Assembly: GCA_009786295.1 (NCBI GenBank)
Contig: WQTN01000143.1
Location: 1 to 33,704 of the forward strand
DNA from: Methanomassiliicoccaceae archaeon
GTDB lineage: Archaea > Thermoplasmatota > Thermoplasmata > Methanomassiliicoccales > Methanomethylophilaceae
Reading direction: 5' to 3'
DNA: 33,704 nucleotides
Positions 17,820 through 26,777 of this stretch are shown here, one piece after another (positions within the stretch are counted from its first letter, which is position 1; the number at the start of each line of letters is the position of its first letter). Position numbers and translations under genes: made by a program. Under the pieces are notes generated by a model. The model saw only the letters and a program-made list of their open reading frames with translations. It searched no databases and was not told where the DNA came from.

Positions 17820-18064
17820 CGTGCATATGTGCTGACGCATATATGGACAGCCTTTCGCAGCCTGCGAAGAACGTGCCCGTACACCATGCGGAGTACGGAC
17901 GGGCAAACCAAAGGTAAGGGATGGAAAAACTGAGGGATGCGGGATGAACATATGTTCTATTCCGCCGAATCGGTGTCATCACTTTCCTGTGAATGCCCGC
18001 CGCTCGTTTTTCGACGGGCATGCTTGAGAGGCAGGAAATACAACTCAATAGAGGATGATTCCAA
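17820..18064 (+). promoter_or_regulatory. Long structured 5' leader of the 1155-aa surface protein gene
   Basis: TATA-like ATTATATATCC at about 17791. Hairpins TTCGCA-gcc-TGCGAA (17854-17868), TGCCCGT...ACGGGCA (17874-17905), ATGCCCG...CGGGCAT (17993-18021); palindrome GAACATATGTTC (17946-17957); three mini-ORFs. Confidence 0.55.
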
Positions 18065-21000
18065 ATGAGAAAAGAAATGAAAAAAAACAATAAGATGGTC
18101 TTAGCCCTTGTTGTAGTTGCCGCCCTGGCGATGGTATCCATAGCGGGTATCGCGCTGAGCGACGACAGTGCTGCTGCTAAAATTAGCAACAACATTCTGA
18201 TACAACCCGGCGAGACATCTGCAGTAGATTATGACTTCTACGTGATAGAAGACAATCTGAGCACACCGATTAGCTTTGTGTTCAAAGTAGGCGAGGGAGG
18301 CAGCTACACTGGAACAGTCCAGCTCGGCACCCTGACAGCTGACGAAAAGACATACACCTCATACGGCGCATTGAAAATGGCCGGTGCAGGTGCAGTCCTG
18401 ATAACCGCTACTATGGAAAAAACAGACAGCGGTATCATCGCGTTCTTCACGATCAGCAACCTCAACAAGGACTTCGGCGGAGCAACGCCTGCCGGAACCT
18501 ATGAGTTGACAAAGGGACAGATAAAGCTGGGCTACTACGACGGTACCAACGGCGCATCCTTCTGCGGCAAGATCAAAGTAGGCGGTTTCACGGCAACAGC
18601 TAACTACGTTGCAGGTACGATCCTTGCGCTTGACTCAAAAGGAAAAGCAAGGATCTCCGGCGTGGCGGCATCTCCAGTGGAGATCCTGCCCAGCACCAAC
18701 GTTAGCTCCGATGATTTCAACGTACTTGACAGCGGTAAATATTACCCCAAGTACGACAGCCGTACGCTGGTCCTTGAGGGAGAGGCAACCATACAGTTCC
18801 CTGAGTCCTACCAGAAACTTCTGGATGACAACATGGGCGCCATCGTTGCTGACCTATTGCCTCCCGCCGTCCTTGTAGGTGTTCTGGAACACTTCATGGA
18901 TGCCCCGTTGGCGCCGCTGGTGCCTCCCATACTGCCTCTGGCAGGGATAAACCCTGGAACCTCGTTTGACATATTCGCCACCGACTCGGTCTATGTGACC
19001 GTAGAGGCAGGCGCAGTCATATCGGCAGGCGGATCGGAGAGACCGGCAACAGTGTCGGAGACTATAACCATCGAGACAGAAGCGGCCACGGCCTTTAGCG
19101 AAGCGTTCCTTGTGAGCAGCGATGGAAAAGTATACTCGGCATCGATAGTCGCAGGTCTGATAACATTTGAGTATGTGCCTTTCGGAACATACACGTTCGT
19201 CGCATATGACGGCACACAGATGTGGTACAGCACCGGCGCGAGAGTGTCCGCGACAAGTTTCACGCTGGGATCCGCGCTGAAAACATCGGCAGCGGCAGCC
19301 ACACCGACCATCGGCCTGTATGATGACGGCACCACTCCTCCATACAACGTATGGGGCTTCTTGTCGAGCACGTACTCAGTCGACTTTGCTCTGGATGTCA
19401 CTAACGATAAAGTACTGACCACAAAGGTCATTAAAGTGGACATCGGAGGCTCGGATGTGAACCTTATAGTGCTCATGGACGGGAACACCATAGTGCCCGT
19501 CGGCGGCACTGTAGATGTCGTCGTCATAGGCAGCGAAAGGATCCTCGGAAACCCTCAGAGGTACTTCCAAGGAACAGTTGACGACCCGGTTATACCAACC
19601 ACCATAACCACAGTGGTTAAAGCAAAGACGGGCTCAGCAGCTCTTGCAGTCGACGAGATAAGGGCAAAAGATTCCGATTCGGCAGGAGCCATCGCAGCAT
19701 ACATAGTTCTCGATGATCAGAAGATGCTCGTGAAAGGCGAGATGAACTTCATCTACTCGTCCAGTACCGTGTATGGAATGATGGCCATCGACAGCCGCGA
19801 CCCCTATGTTACCTTCGAGGGAGAGGGTATCATTTCTCACGGTGTAACGCCTGTAGTGACATATTCAGATGTCCCGGCCTTCCCGCTTGAAATGGCATCC
19901 GAAAACATGGTTGCAGCATACTATTATGTCAATGCACCCGCGACCGGAACAGTTACAAACTCAACATACTACTTCACATCACTCGCAAACGCAATAAAGA
20001 AAAGCAACGAAATAACGCTTATGGGAAAGCATGTCATACTTGTAGACACGACCCTCGATAACTCTGAGTTCAGCAGTATAACAATATACATCGGCACAGA
20101 CGCATCGCTGGAAGTCGGAAGACTCGATGACCCTGCAACCACAGAAGACGAGAGCGCAAACCCGAAGCTGACAGTACCGGCAAAGACAAAGATAATTGTC
20201 ACCGCTGGTGCAGACCACTACTCGGTCGTCAGCGGACAGGCCATATACGACGTTAAGCCCGCTGCAAGCGACGAGCCCGAGGCTGACATCCTGATCGAAG
20301 GTGCCAAGTACATCTACACCGATCTCGCAACAGCACTGGATATCTCGGTCAGCGGCGATGAGCTCAACCTCCGCCAGCCTGCAACCCTCAACAGGGATGC
20401 AACACTCAAGGCAGGCGTTAAGCTTGACGACAAGGGCTATGCAATCACCATACCGGAAGATGTTACAATGACCGTCAACGGGGATTTCAAATCCACGGGC
20501 AACATGGCAATCAATGGTACCATCAGGATCAACGGAAAGGCCAACTTCACCGGCGGTGGAACGGCGACCTTCGGTCCCAACGGAGCCATTGACATAATGT
20601 CTGCAGGTGTGCTCACCGTCGACACCTCCACAATAGTTGGAACCGTCAACAACGGTGCGATCACCGTCTCTGGTGAACTGGTTGCCAAGAACGGCGCGAC
20701 CATCTCTGCAAAGGTAATATCTGTCTCAGGCAAAGTCTCGGTTACTTCTTCAACTGTCACAGCCTTAAAAGAACTGTGGATAGGCGTAAAGCCTGTTCTG
20801 TCGCCTCTGTCTGAGGCATACACAAACACAGCTGTCATCAATGGTGCAATAACACTTGATCCGGCCGCTGCGGCATACGTGTATGGCAACTTCACAGTAG
20901 GCACGAAGATCATCCCGGCAGGGTTTGTAAAGACAGAGTACTTCATAGAGGACAACCTCTACATTACTCTGTACGCTGCAGCCTCACCCGGTGTGCTCCT

Positions 21001-21532
21001 TCCGATGCTCTATGAGGATCAGTTGAAAGACATCAAGATAAAAGAGTGGAGCACCGACAAGTATGGCAGAAATGAAGCAACCACCTTCCTCAGCCTGAAC
21101 CCCACCAAAGTCATTGGCGAGGCAGGATGGGAGAAACTCTACTGCGGTCTCGGCTGGGGCTATGAATGGGTAAAGTACAAGATCACATGTGAGACCTACC
21201 TTGGTGTAACATGGACGGTCAACGGACAAACCTATGTCGGCCCATACGTTGAGATCGAATACGGAAAGACTGTAGCCGCGAAAGCACTCGTTCAGCCCGG
21301 ATACGAAGGAACACCTGTCATCACTGCAAACGGTGGCGCCTACACAGCAGGCACTGCCATGAAAGTGACATCGGATGTCAACTTCGCGTTGAAAGACGGT
21401 AGCGTAGTCTTGGCCAGCGATAAGAAAGATGACGACGGCGGACTCACTCTCATTGAGATCCTGTTGATCATCATCGTGATAATAATCGCCGTAATAGCGA
21501 TAATCATCGCGATAAGGCTGCTGAGGTCCTGA
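18065..21532 (+). CDS. Secreted, C-terminally membrane-anchored surface/adhesin-like protein
   Basis: 1155 aa; signal-like MKKNNKMVLALVVVAALAMVSIAGIALSDDSAAAK; beta-rich repetitive body; C-terminal TM ILLIIIVIIIAVIAIIIAI plus RLLRS tail. SD-like GAGG upstream. Confidence 0.88.
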   Translation: MRKEMKKNNKMVLALVVVAALAMVSIAGIALSDDSAAAKISNNILIQPGETSAVDYDFYVIEDNLSTPISFVFKVGEGGSYTGTVQLGTLTADEKTYTSYGALKMAGAGAVLITATMEKTDSGIIAFFTISNLNKDFGGATPAGTYELTKGQIKLGYYDGTNGASFCGKIKVGGFTATANYVAGTILALDSKGKARISGVAASPVEILPSTNVSSDDFNVLDSGKYYPKYDSRTLVLEGEATIQFPESYQKLLDDNMGAIVADLLPPAVLVGVLEHFMDAPLAPLVPPILPLAGINPGTSFDIFATDSVYVTVEAGAVISAGGSERPATVSETITIETEAATAFSEAFLVSSDGKVYSASIVAGLITFEYVPFGTYTFVAYDGTQMWYSTGARVSATSFTLGSALKTSAAAATPTIGLYDDGTTPPYNVWGFLSSTYSVDFALDVTNDKVLTTKVIKVDIGGSDVNLIVLMDGNTIVPVGGTVDVVVIGSERILGNPQRYFQGTVDDPVIPTTITTVVKAKTGSAALAVDEIRAKDSDSAGAIAAYIVLDDQKMLVKGEMNFIYSSSTVYGMMAIDSRDPYVTFEGEGIISHGVTPVVTYSDVPAFPLEMASENMVAAYYYVNAPATGTVTNSTYYFTSLANAIKKSNEITLMGKHVILVDTTLDNSEFSSITIYIGTDASLEVGRLDDPATTEDESANPKLTVPAKTKIIVTAGADHYSVVSGQAIYDVKPAASDEPEADILIEGAKYIYTDLATALDISVSGDELNLRQPATLNRDATLKAGVKLDDKGYAITIPEDVTMTVNGDFKSTGNMAINGTIRINGKANFTGGGTATFGPNGAIDIMSAGVLTVDTSTIVGTVNNGAITVSGELVAKNGATISAKVISVSGKVSVTSSTVTALKELWIGVKPVLSPLSEAYTNTAVINGAITLDPAAAAYVYGNFTVGTKIIPAGFVKTEYFIEDNLYITLYAAASPGVLLPMLYEDQLKDIKIKEWSTDKYGRNEATTFLSLNPTKVIGEAGWEKLYCGLGWGYEWVKYKITCETYLGVTWTVNGQTYVGPYVEIEYGKTVAAKALVQPGYEGTPVITANGGAYTAGTAMKVTSDVNFALKDGSVVLASDKKDDDGGLTLIEILLIIIVIIIAVIAIIIAIRLLRS

Positions 21533-21582
21533 TCTGGAAAAAAGGTAGAAAGGAATCATCCTTAAAAACAGAAAACCAAACC

Positions 21583-21612
21583 GGGGAGAAATCCCCTTCT
21601 TAACTTTCTTTT
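21583..21612 (+). terminator. Hairpin plus T-rich terminator-like element after the 1155-aa gene
   Basis: GGGGA-GAAA-TCCCC followed by TTCTTAACTTTCTTTT. Confidence 0.65.
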
Positions 21613-21672
21613 CTTAATGATTTTCTCTGTTCAACATGAACATAATAAATAATTCAAACCGATGTGGAAAGC

Positions 21673-23475
21673 ATGCTTCTGAAAGCTCAGGCCGTTACGA
21701 AATCATTCGGTCCTGTGAAGGTCCTGACCGATGCCAGCCTCCAGATCAATGAAGGAGACAGCATAGGGCTTATCGGGATAAACGGCGCAGGCAAAAGCAC
21801 ATTCCTCAAGATACTGCTGGGAGAATTGAGGCCAGACACAGGGGAACTCACCAGATACACCGATGAGATAGGATATCTCGAACAATTCCCGGAGTCGTCA
21901 TCCCGATTCACGGTAAGGGACGTTCTCGGAAGGCCGTACGGGCACATTGAGAACATAAAGAAGAGGATGAGGGACATAGAGGCCGCAATGTCCTCCGGAG
22001 ACAATGTCGACTGGAACGCACTGGCCGCAGAATGCTCTCAGCTGGAAAGGGACCTGAAAAGCTCGGATGTCCAGGACGAAGGCAAGCTTCTGAGATCCCT
22101 GAAGAAAGTAGGCCTGTCGCAGGATATCATGGACCGCACCATGGATTCCATCTCCGGCGGCGAAAGAACAAAAGTGATGCTGTCCAGGATACTCGTGCAG
22201 GCGGACGACTGCGATATTCTGGTCATGGACGAGCCGACATCCCACCTGGACGTTGAAACAGTCGAGTGGCTGGAGGACTATCTCCTGAAATCCCACTGCG
22301 CTCTGCTGGTGATAAGCCACGACCGTTATTTTTTGGACAAGATAGCCACGAGGATGACGGAGATATCGATGGGGAAGACAAGGGAGTACAAAGGGAACTA
22401 CACCGAATTCATAACAAAGAAGATGCTTGACCTCGACCGGATGGAAAAAGAATACAAGAAATACGCCAACAACAAAAAACGGCAGGAAGAGATCGCAGAG
22501 CAGCTTCACAAGGACCAGTGGTACCTTACCACGCACAAAACAAGGAATAAACTTATTTCCAAGATGGAAGAAAAAGAAAAGCCCGAGGAGAACAAAGAGA
22601 TAACAGTCAGGATACAGGCAGCTCCCAAATCCGGAAAGAACGTCATCACCTGCAAAGGATTATCGGTGGAACTCGGAGGGCGGACGATCCTTGAGAACGT
22701 GGAACTTGATATTCAGAAAGGAGATAAGATCGGAGTTTTCGGTTCGAATGGGGAAGGCAAGTCCACGCTCATCAAGGCTTTGTTGGAGAAGGTACCGAGC
22801 AAAGGCGAACTGTGGGTCGCCCCCGGAGCGAAGATAGGGTATTATTCTCAAAACCATGAAGGACTGGACCTTCTTCTGACAGCCGAAGAACAGATAATGA
22901 AGGTCATAGGCAAGGAAAGGAGAGGGGATGCAAGGTCAATCCTGTCAAGGATGCTCCTTTCAGGCGACGATGTTGACAGGCCTATGAAGACCCTCTCCGG
23001 AGGTCAGAGGGCGAGAGTCGCCTTGTGCATGCTTCTCCTGGAAGAGACCAATGTTCTTGTATTAGATGAGCCGACCAACTATCTGGACATACCGGCGAGA
23101 CATGCTGTCGAAGAAGCGCTCAACGAATATGACGGCACGATAATCGCCATCACCCACGACAGGTATTTTTTGGACACGGTCTGCACAAAGGTCGCAGAGG
23201 TGAAGAGTAAAGGCGTGAGGATGTACAACGGCACGTATTCGGAGATGAGAGGCAGGCCGAACACAAAAGAAGTGGTCATGGACGCTGACGAATACAGGGT
23301 CCTTTTACCCTTCACAAATTGGGTGACAAGTAAGAAATACGCTAAGAACGACCGTGTGCTCATAACTCCTGCAGAGATAAGCGGTTTCCAGTGGGCGCTG
23401 GACCAGGGCAAGCTGAAAAAGACCGGGGGGCGCCAGAGAAAGAAAGTGTCTGCGCTGCAGGAAGATGAGGTCTGA
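21673..23475 (+). CDS. ABC-F family ATP-binding protein (two ABC domains, no TM)
   Basis: About 600 aa; two Walker A (GINGAGKST, GSNGEGKST), two signature motifs (SGGERTKVMLS, SGGQRARVALC), DEPTSHLD and DEPTNYLD. Start is ATG 21673 or GTG 21664. Confidence 0.93.
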   Translation: MLLKAQAVTKSFGPVKVLTDASLQINEGDSIGLIGINGAGKSTFLKILLGELRPDTGELTRYTDEIGYLEQFPESSSRFTVRDVLGRPYGHIENIKKRMRDIEAAMSSGDNVDWNALAAECSQLERDLKSSDVQDEGKLLRSLKKVGLSQDIMDRTMDSISGGERTKVMLSRILVQADDCDILVMDEPTSHLDVETVEWLEDYLLKSHCALLVISHDRYFLDKIATRMTEISMGKTREYKGNYTEFITKKMLDLDRMEKEYKKYANNKKRQEEIAEQLHKDQWYLTTHKTRNKLISKMEEKEKPEENKEITVRIQAAPKSGKNVITCKGLSVELGGRTILENVELDIQKGDKIGVFGSNGEGKSTLIKALLEKVPSKGELWVAPGAKIGYYSQNHEGLDLLLTAEEQIMKVIGKERRGDARSILSRMLLSGDDVDRPMKTLSGGQRARVALCMLLLEETNVLVLDEPTNYLDIPARHAVEEALNEYDGTIIAITHDRYFLDTVCTKVAEVKSKGVRMYNGTYSEMRGRPNTKEVVMDADEYRVLLPFTNWVTSKKYAKNDRVLITPAEISGFQWALDQGKLKKTGGRQRKKVSALQEDEV

Positions 23476-23519
23476 TCTTTCTTTTATTGAAGATGCTATA
23501 TCAATTTTACAGAGGTTTT

Positions 23520-23557
23520 GCACAAGATTTGTGGCATTTTCTGCATACGATTTGTGG
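23520..23557. repeat. Direct repeat of a 15-bp element upstream of the antiporter gene
   Basis: GCACAAGATTTGTGG (23520-23534) and GCATACGATTTGTGG (23543-23557), 23-bp period. The first copy is a palindrome CACAA-gat-TTGTG. Confidence 0.55.
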
Positions 23558-23705
23558 TAAAAAAACCCATCAAATAATTCTATGGCATTATGCTTTGTGA
23601 AGGGTATCAAAATCAACTGTGGGTATTGAACATATTTGTTCTGACGCAGCAACATAGTCTAAAAGGGGCTATAATCGGCAAATAATTTTTTACTAAAAAG
23701 AGTAT

Positions 23706-25457
23706 ATGGATTTGGGTGTATTATTGGATGAAGCGACGTTTCTTTTGAACATGACGTTCCTGCTGCTTGTAGCGGGGATATGTTCTGTCGTTTTCAAGAA
23801 ACTAAGGATGCCCGCCATAATCGGGTATCTTGCCGCAGGAATAATCCTCGCAAACTATTGGGTCGGCGAATCCGAGGAAACTGAGAGCATCATAAGCATT
23901 CTTTCATCGATGGGACTGGTCCTGCTGATGTTCTGCATCGGAATGGAGCTCAATCTGAAGAAGTTGAGAAAGACAGGAGCATTCGCTGTAATGGTAGCGC
24001 TTGTCCAGATACCGCTGATGATCAGCGGAGGATACATTTTCGGGCTCATTATGGGCTGGGACATGATCACCTCGATCCTTTTCGGGGCGATAATATCCGG
24101 ATCAAGCACCGCGGTGGTAACCGCGGTACTTAAAGATCAGGGAAGGCTCTCGAAAGAAGACATCGATACCATAATTCTGATAACAGTGGTGGAGGACGTC
24201 GTGCAGGTCGTGATGCTGTCCATGGCAGCCCCTCTGCTGACAGGAAGCCCGATGGAACTGGACTCCATGATATGGATGATAATGATAATCCTTGTCTTCA
24301 TGATCGTGGCCGTATCCGTCGGCCTCCTCTTTGTCCCGCGTGCGCTTGACTGGATCGCGTCCAAGATGCCGAACGAGATCCTGTTGGTAACGGCGGTGGG
24401 GATGTGTTTCGCGATGGCCCTGATGTCTGTCTGGATAGGAATGTCTATGGCCATCGGCGCATTCCTTATGGGAGTGGTCGTATCCCAGGCTGCCTCAAGA
24501 AGTACGATAGAGCACGACATAACGCCGATGAAAGACATTTTCATGGCGATGTTCTTCATATCGGTCGGTCTGGAGATAGCGCCGCAAGGACTTATCGACA
24601 ATTTCGTCCTGACGATGCTGATATTCGCTGTTTATGCGGTTCTGAAGGCCGGAAGCGTCCTCTTTGCTTACTTCGTCGGCAACAGGCCCATGCGCATCGG
24701 CTTCCTTTCATCGGTAAGTTTGGTGGTAATGGGAGAATTCGCATTCATTATAGCTAAAGCCGGGCTGGACGCGGGAGTATTATCGGAGTCATTCTATACC
24801 TCTGTGGTAAGCGCGGCATTGGTGTCCATGATATTCCTGCCGATCTTTACCAGCCGCTCCGGCAAAATATGCGATTACGTATACGAGAACTCTCCAAAAT
24901 TCCTTGCCAACTCTTTGCATAAAGCCGAGTCCATAAGGGAAAGACATTACTCGAAGATAGCGCTGTCGTCAAAATCCACATCATCCAAATTCAGAGAAAG
25001 GGCGGTCCTAGCATATCTGTTCGTTCTTTTGCTCTTTGTAATCGAGATCGTGTTCTTCTTATTCACGCCGGCCATGACCGATTTCATTTATGAGAACATA
25101 GGCGGAAACGTAACGTACGGCATATGCTATACCATTGTGCTTGCGATAAACTTCGTGGCTATCGCCATTCCGCTGTACAGTCTGATCAAACACCTCAAGT
25201 TCGTTGAGAAAGTTCTTATCGATTCGGAAAGAAAAGCAGAAGCAAGAGGAGAAGGCAACCTTCAGCGCAGGGTCATAAAGTTCTACAAAGCATTCGTGAG
25301 GATAAACAACTGGGTGCTTGTATTCATTTTCGCGTTCGTGATCCTGATATTGGTGCCAAGCAGCGTTGGGCTTGTAGAGCACATATTAGCAATGCTGGGC
25401 GGAATAGGGATAATTGTCCTTATCTATGCGTTCAGGAGCAGATCGAGCGCGGATTGA
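23706..25457 (+). CDS. CPA2-type cation:proton antiporter (Kef/NapA-like membrane domain)
   Basis: 583 aa, many TM segments; MPAIIGYLAAGIILANYW, GLVLLMFCIGMELNLKKLRKTG, ISGSSTAVVTAVLKD. Confidence 0.88.
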   Translation: MDLGVLLDEATFLLNMTFLLLVAGICSVVFKKLRMPAIIGYLAAGIILANYWVGESEETESIISILSSMGLVLLMFCIGMELNLKKLRKTGAFAVMVALVQIPLMISGGYIFGLIMGWDMITSILFGAIISGSSTAVVTAVLKDQGRLSKEDIDTIILITVVEDVVQVVMLSMAAPLLTGSPMELDSMIWMIMIILVFMIVAVSVGLLFVPRALDWIASKMPNEILLVTAVGMCFAMALMSVWIGMSMAIGAFLMGVVVSQAASRSTIEHDITPMKDIFMAMFFISVGLEIAPQGLIDNFVLTMLIFAVYAVLKAGSVLFAYFVGNRPMRIGFLSSVSLVVMGEFAFIIAKAGLDAGVLSESFYTSVVSAALVSMIFLPIFTSRSGKICDYVYENSPKFLANSLHKAESIRERHYSKIALSSKSTSSKFRERAVLAYLFVLLLFVIEIVFFLFTPAMTDFIYENIGGNVTYGICYTIVLAINFVAIAIPLYSLIKHLKFVEKVLIDSERKAEARGEGNLQRRVIKFYKAFVRINNWVLVFIFAFVILILVPSSVGLVEHILAMLGGIGIIVLIYAFRSRSSAD

Positions 25458-25462
25458 TACGC

Positions 25463-26638
25463 TCAGTCATCGAACGGATCTTCGCCGGCAAGCATATCCT
25501 TGTACATTGCGTACAGTTCGTCAGAGGATATGCATCTGTGCAGCTTAACTGCGGCCTTCCTTACTCTCTCCAGAAGGTCGATGGCTTCCTTATCAGAAAG
25601 CGTGATGCCTCTGTGGGACAGGTCTGTAATGATGGTGTTCCTTCCGGAATGCTTGCCTATCACTATTCTTCTTTCGAGACCGACCTCGCTCGGATCGTAC
25701 GGCTCATAGTTCTTGGCATCCTTTATTATGCCGTCTGCATGGATCCCCGCCTCATGCGCAAAGCAATTGGCTCCGAAGAAGGGCTTTGAGACGTATATCT
25801 CCCTGTTGGCCGCCACAGACACGAACTTCCCCAGAGGCCTGAGCTTCAGAGGGTCTATGCCGGTGTTCTTGTTGAAAATATGCTTGCAAGCCATGACAGC
25901 CTCCTCAAGAGGAGTGTTGCCTGCTCTTTCGCCTATGCCGAGGACAGTTGTGCTCAGGAATCTGGCGCCAGCTTTGATCCCAGCCATGCTGTTGGCTGTT
26001 GCCATGCCGAAGTCGTTGTGCGTGTGCATCTCCACCTCTATCCCGACCTCTTTGATTATCTTCCCCACTCTCTCCGCGCATGTGAAAGGATCCTCTCTTC
26101 CAATGGTGTCGCAGTACCTGAGCCTGTCGGCGCCCGCATTCTTGGCAGTCTTCGCGAACTTGATCAGGAAGTCCATATCGGCTCTGGAAGCATCCTCTGC
26201 GTTGCAAGAGACATATAATCCGTGGGATTTGGCGTATGAAACGCACTGTTCTATCTGTTCAAGGACCCATGTTCTGCTTTTCTTGAGCTTGTGCTCTATA
26301 TGGATATCAGACGAGGACATCGAAATGGCGACGGAATCAACATCGCAATCCAGGCTGGTGTTCACGTCGTCCATGTTCGCGCGGTTCCATCCGAGTATCG
26401 ATGCATTGAGCTTCATGTGCGCTATGTGCTTCACCGCCCGTTTCTCATCGGCCCCCATCGCAGGAATGCCCGCTTCTATCTGCTGAACACCCGCTTCGTC
26501 CAAAAGCTGGGCGATCCTATATTTCTCTACATTTGAAAATACGATCTCTGCTGCCTGCTCTCCGTCTCTGAGCGTGGTGTCGCAAACGCACACATCGTTT
26601 TTTTTCAGTATCTTGTAAACCTCATCTGCTGTTTTCAT
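25463..26638 (-). CDS. Isopropylmalate/homocitrate synthase family protein (AksA/NifV-like)
   Basis: CDTTLRDGEQ, NAEDASRADMDFLIKFAKTAKNAGADRLRYCDTIG, HTHNDFGMATANS. The likely start is ATG 26638 (MKTADEVYK) preceded by GGGGGAG; no LeuA allosteric domain. Confidence 0.85.
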   Translation of the reverse strand: MKTADEVYKILKKNDVCVCDTTLRDGEQAAEIVFSNVEKYRIAQLLDEAGVQQIEAGIPAMGADEKRAVKHIAHMKLNASILGWNRANMDDVNTSLDCDVDSVAISMSSSDIHIEHKLKKSRTWVLEQIEQCVSYAKSHGLYVSCNAEDASRADMDFLIKFAKTAKNAGADRLRYCDTIGREDPFTCAERVGKIIKEVGIEVEMHTHNDFGMATANSMAGIKAGARFLSTTVLGIGERAGNTPLEEAVMACKHIFNKNTGIDPLKLRPLGKFVSVAANREIYVSKPFFGANCFAHEAGIHADGIIKDAKNYEPYDPSEVGLERRIVIGKHSGRNTIITDLSHRGITLSDKEAIDLLERVRKAAVKLHRCISSDELYAMYKDMLAGEDPFDD

Positions 26639-26777
26639 CTTCTTCAACTCCCCCTGGAATCCACCTCTAGAAAACATATGGCTGTTATCGGTTGCAAAGG
26701 GGAGTGTATGATGACAATTAAAAACTTTCTGATGCACCTATATAGTGTATATTAGGGGCTGGGTAGAAAAAGCGGAC

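Noticed and set aside
17743-18195. 150-aa minus-strand ORF across the adhesin leader
   Set aside because: Begins inside the opposite signal peptide and its hydrophobic N-terminus is the antisense of Ala/Val codons; no promoter or SD seen.
20437-21559. Minus-strand ORFs of 172 and 191 aa opposite the 1155-aa gene
   Set aside because: Antisense to a confident secreted protein; Pro/Ser/Thr-rich composition expected from the reverse complement.
26738-26777. tRNA or ncRNA in the pelA / homocitrate-synthase-like gap
   Set aside because: Only a TATA-like palindrome (CTATATAG) and ordinary promoter sequence; no cloverleaf or conserved tRNA boxes seen by eye.
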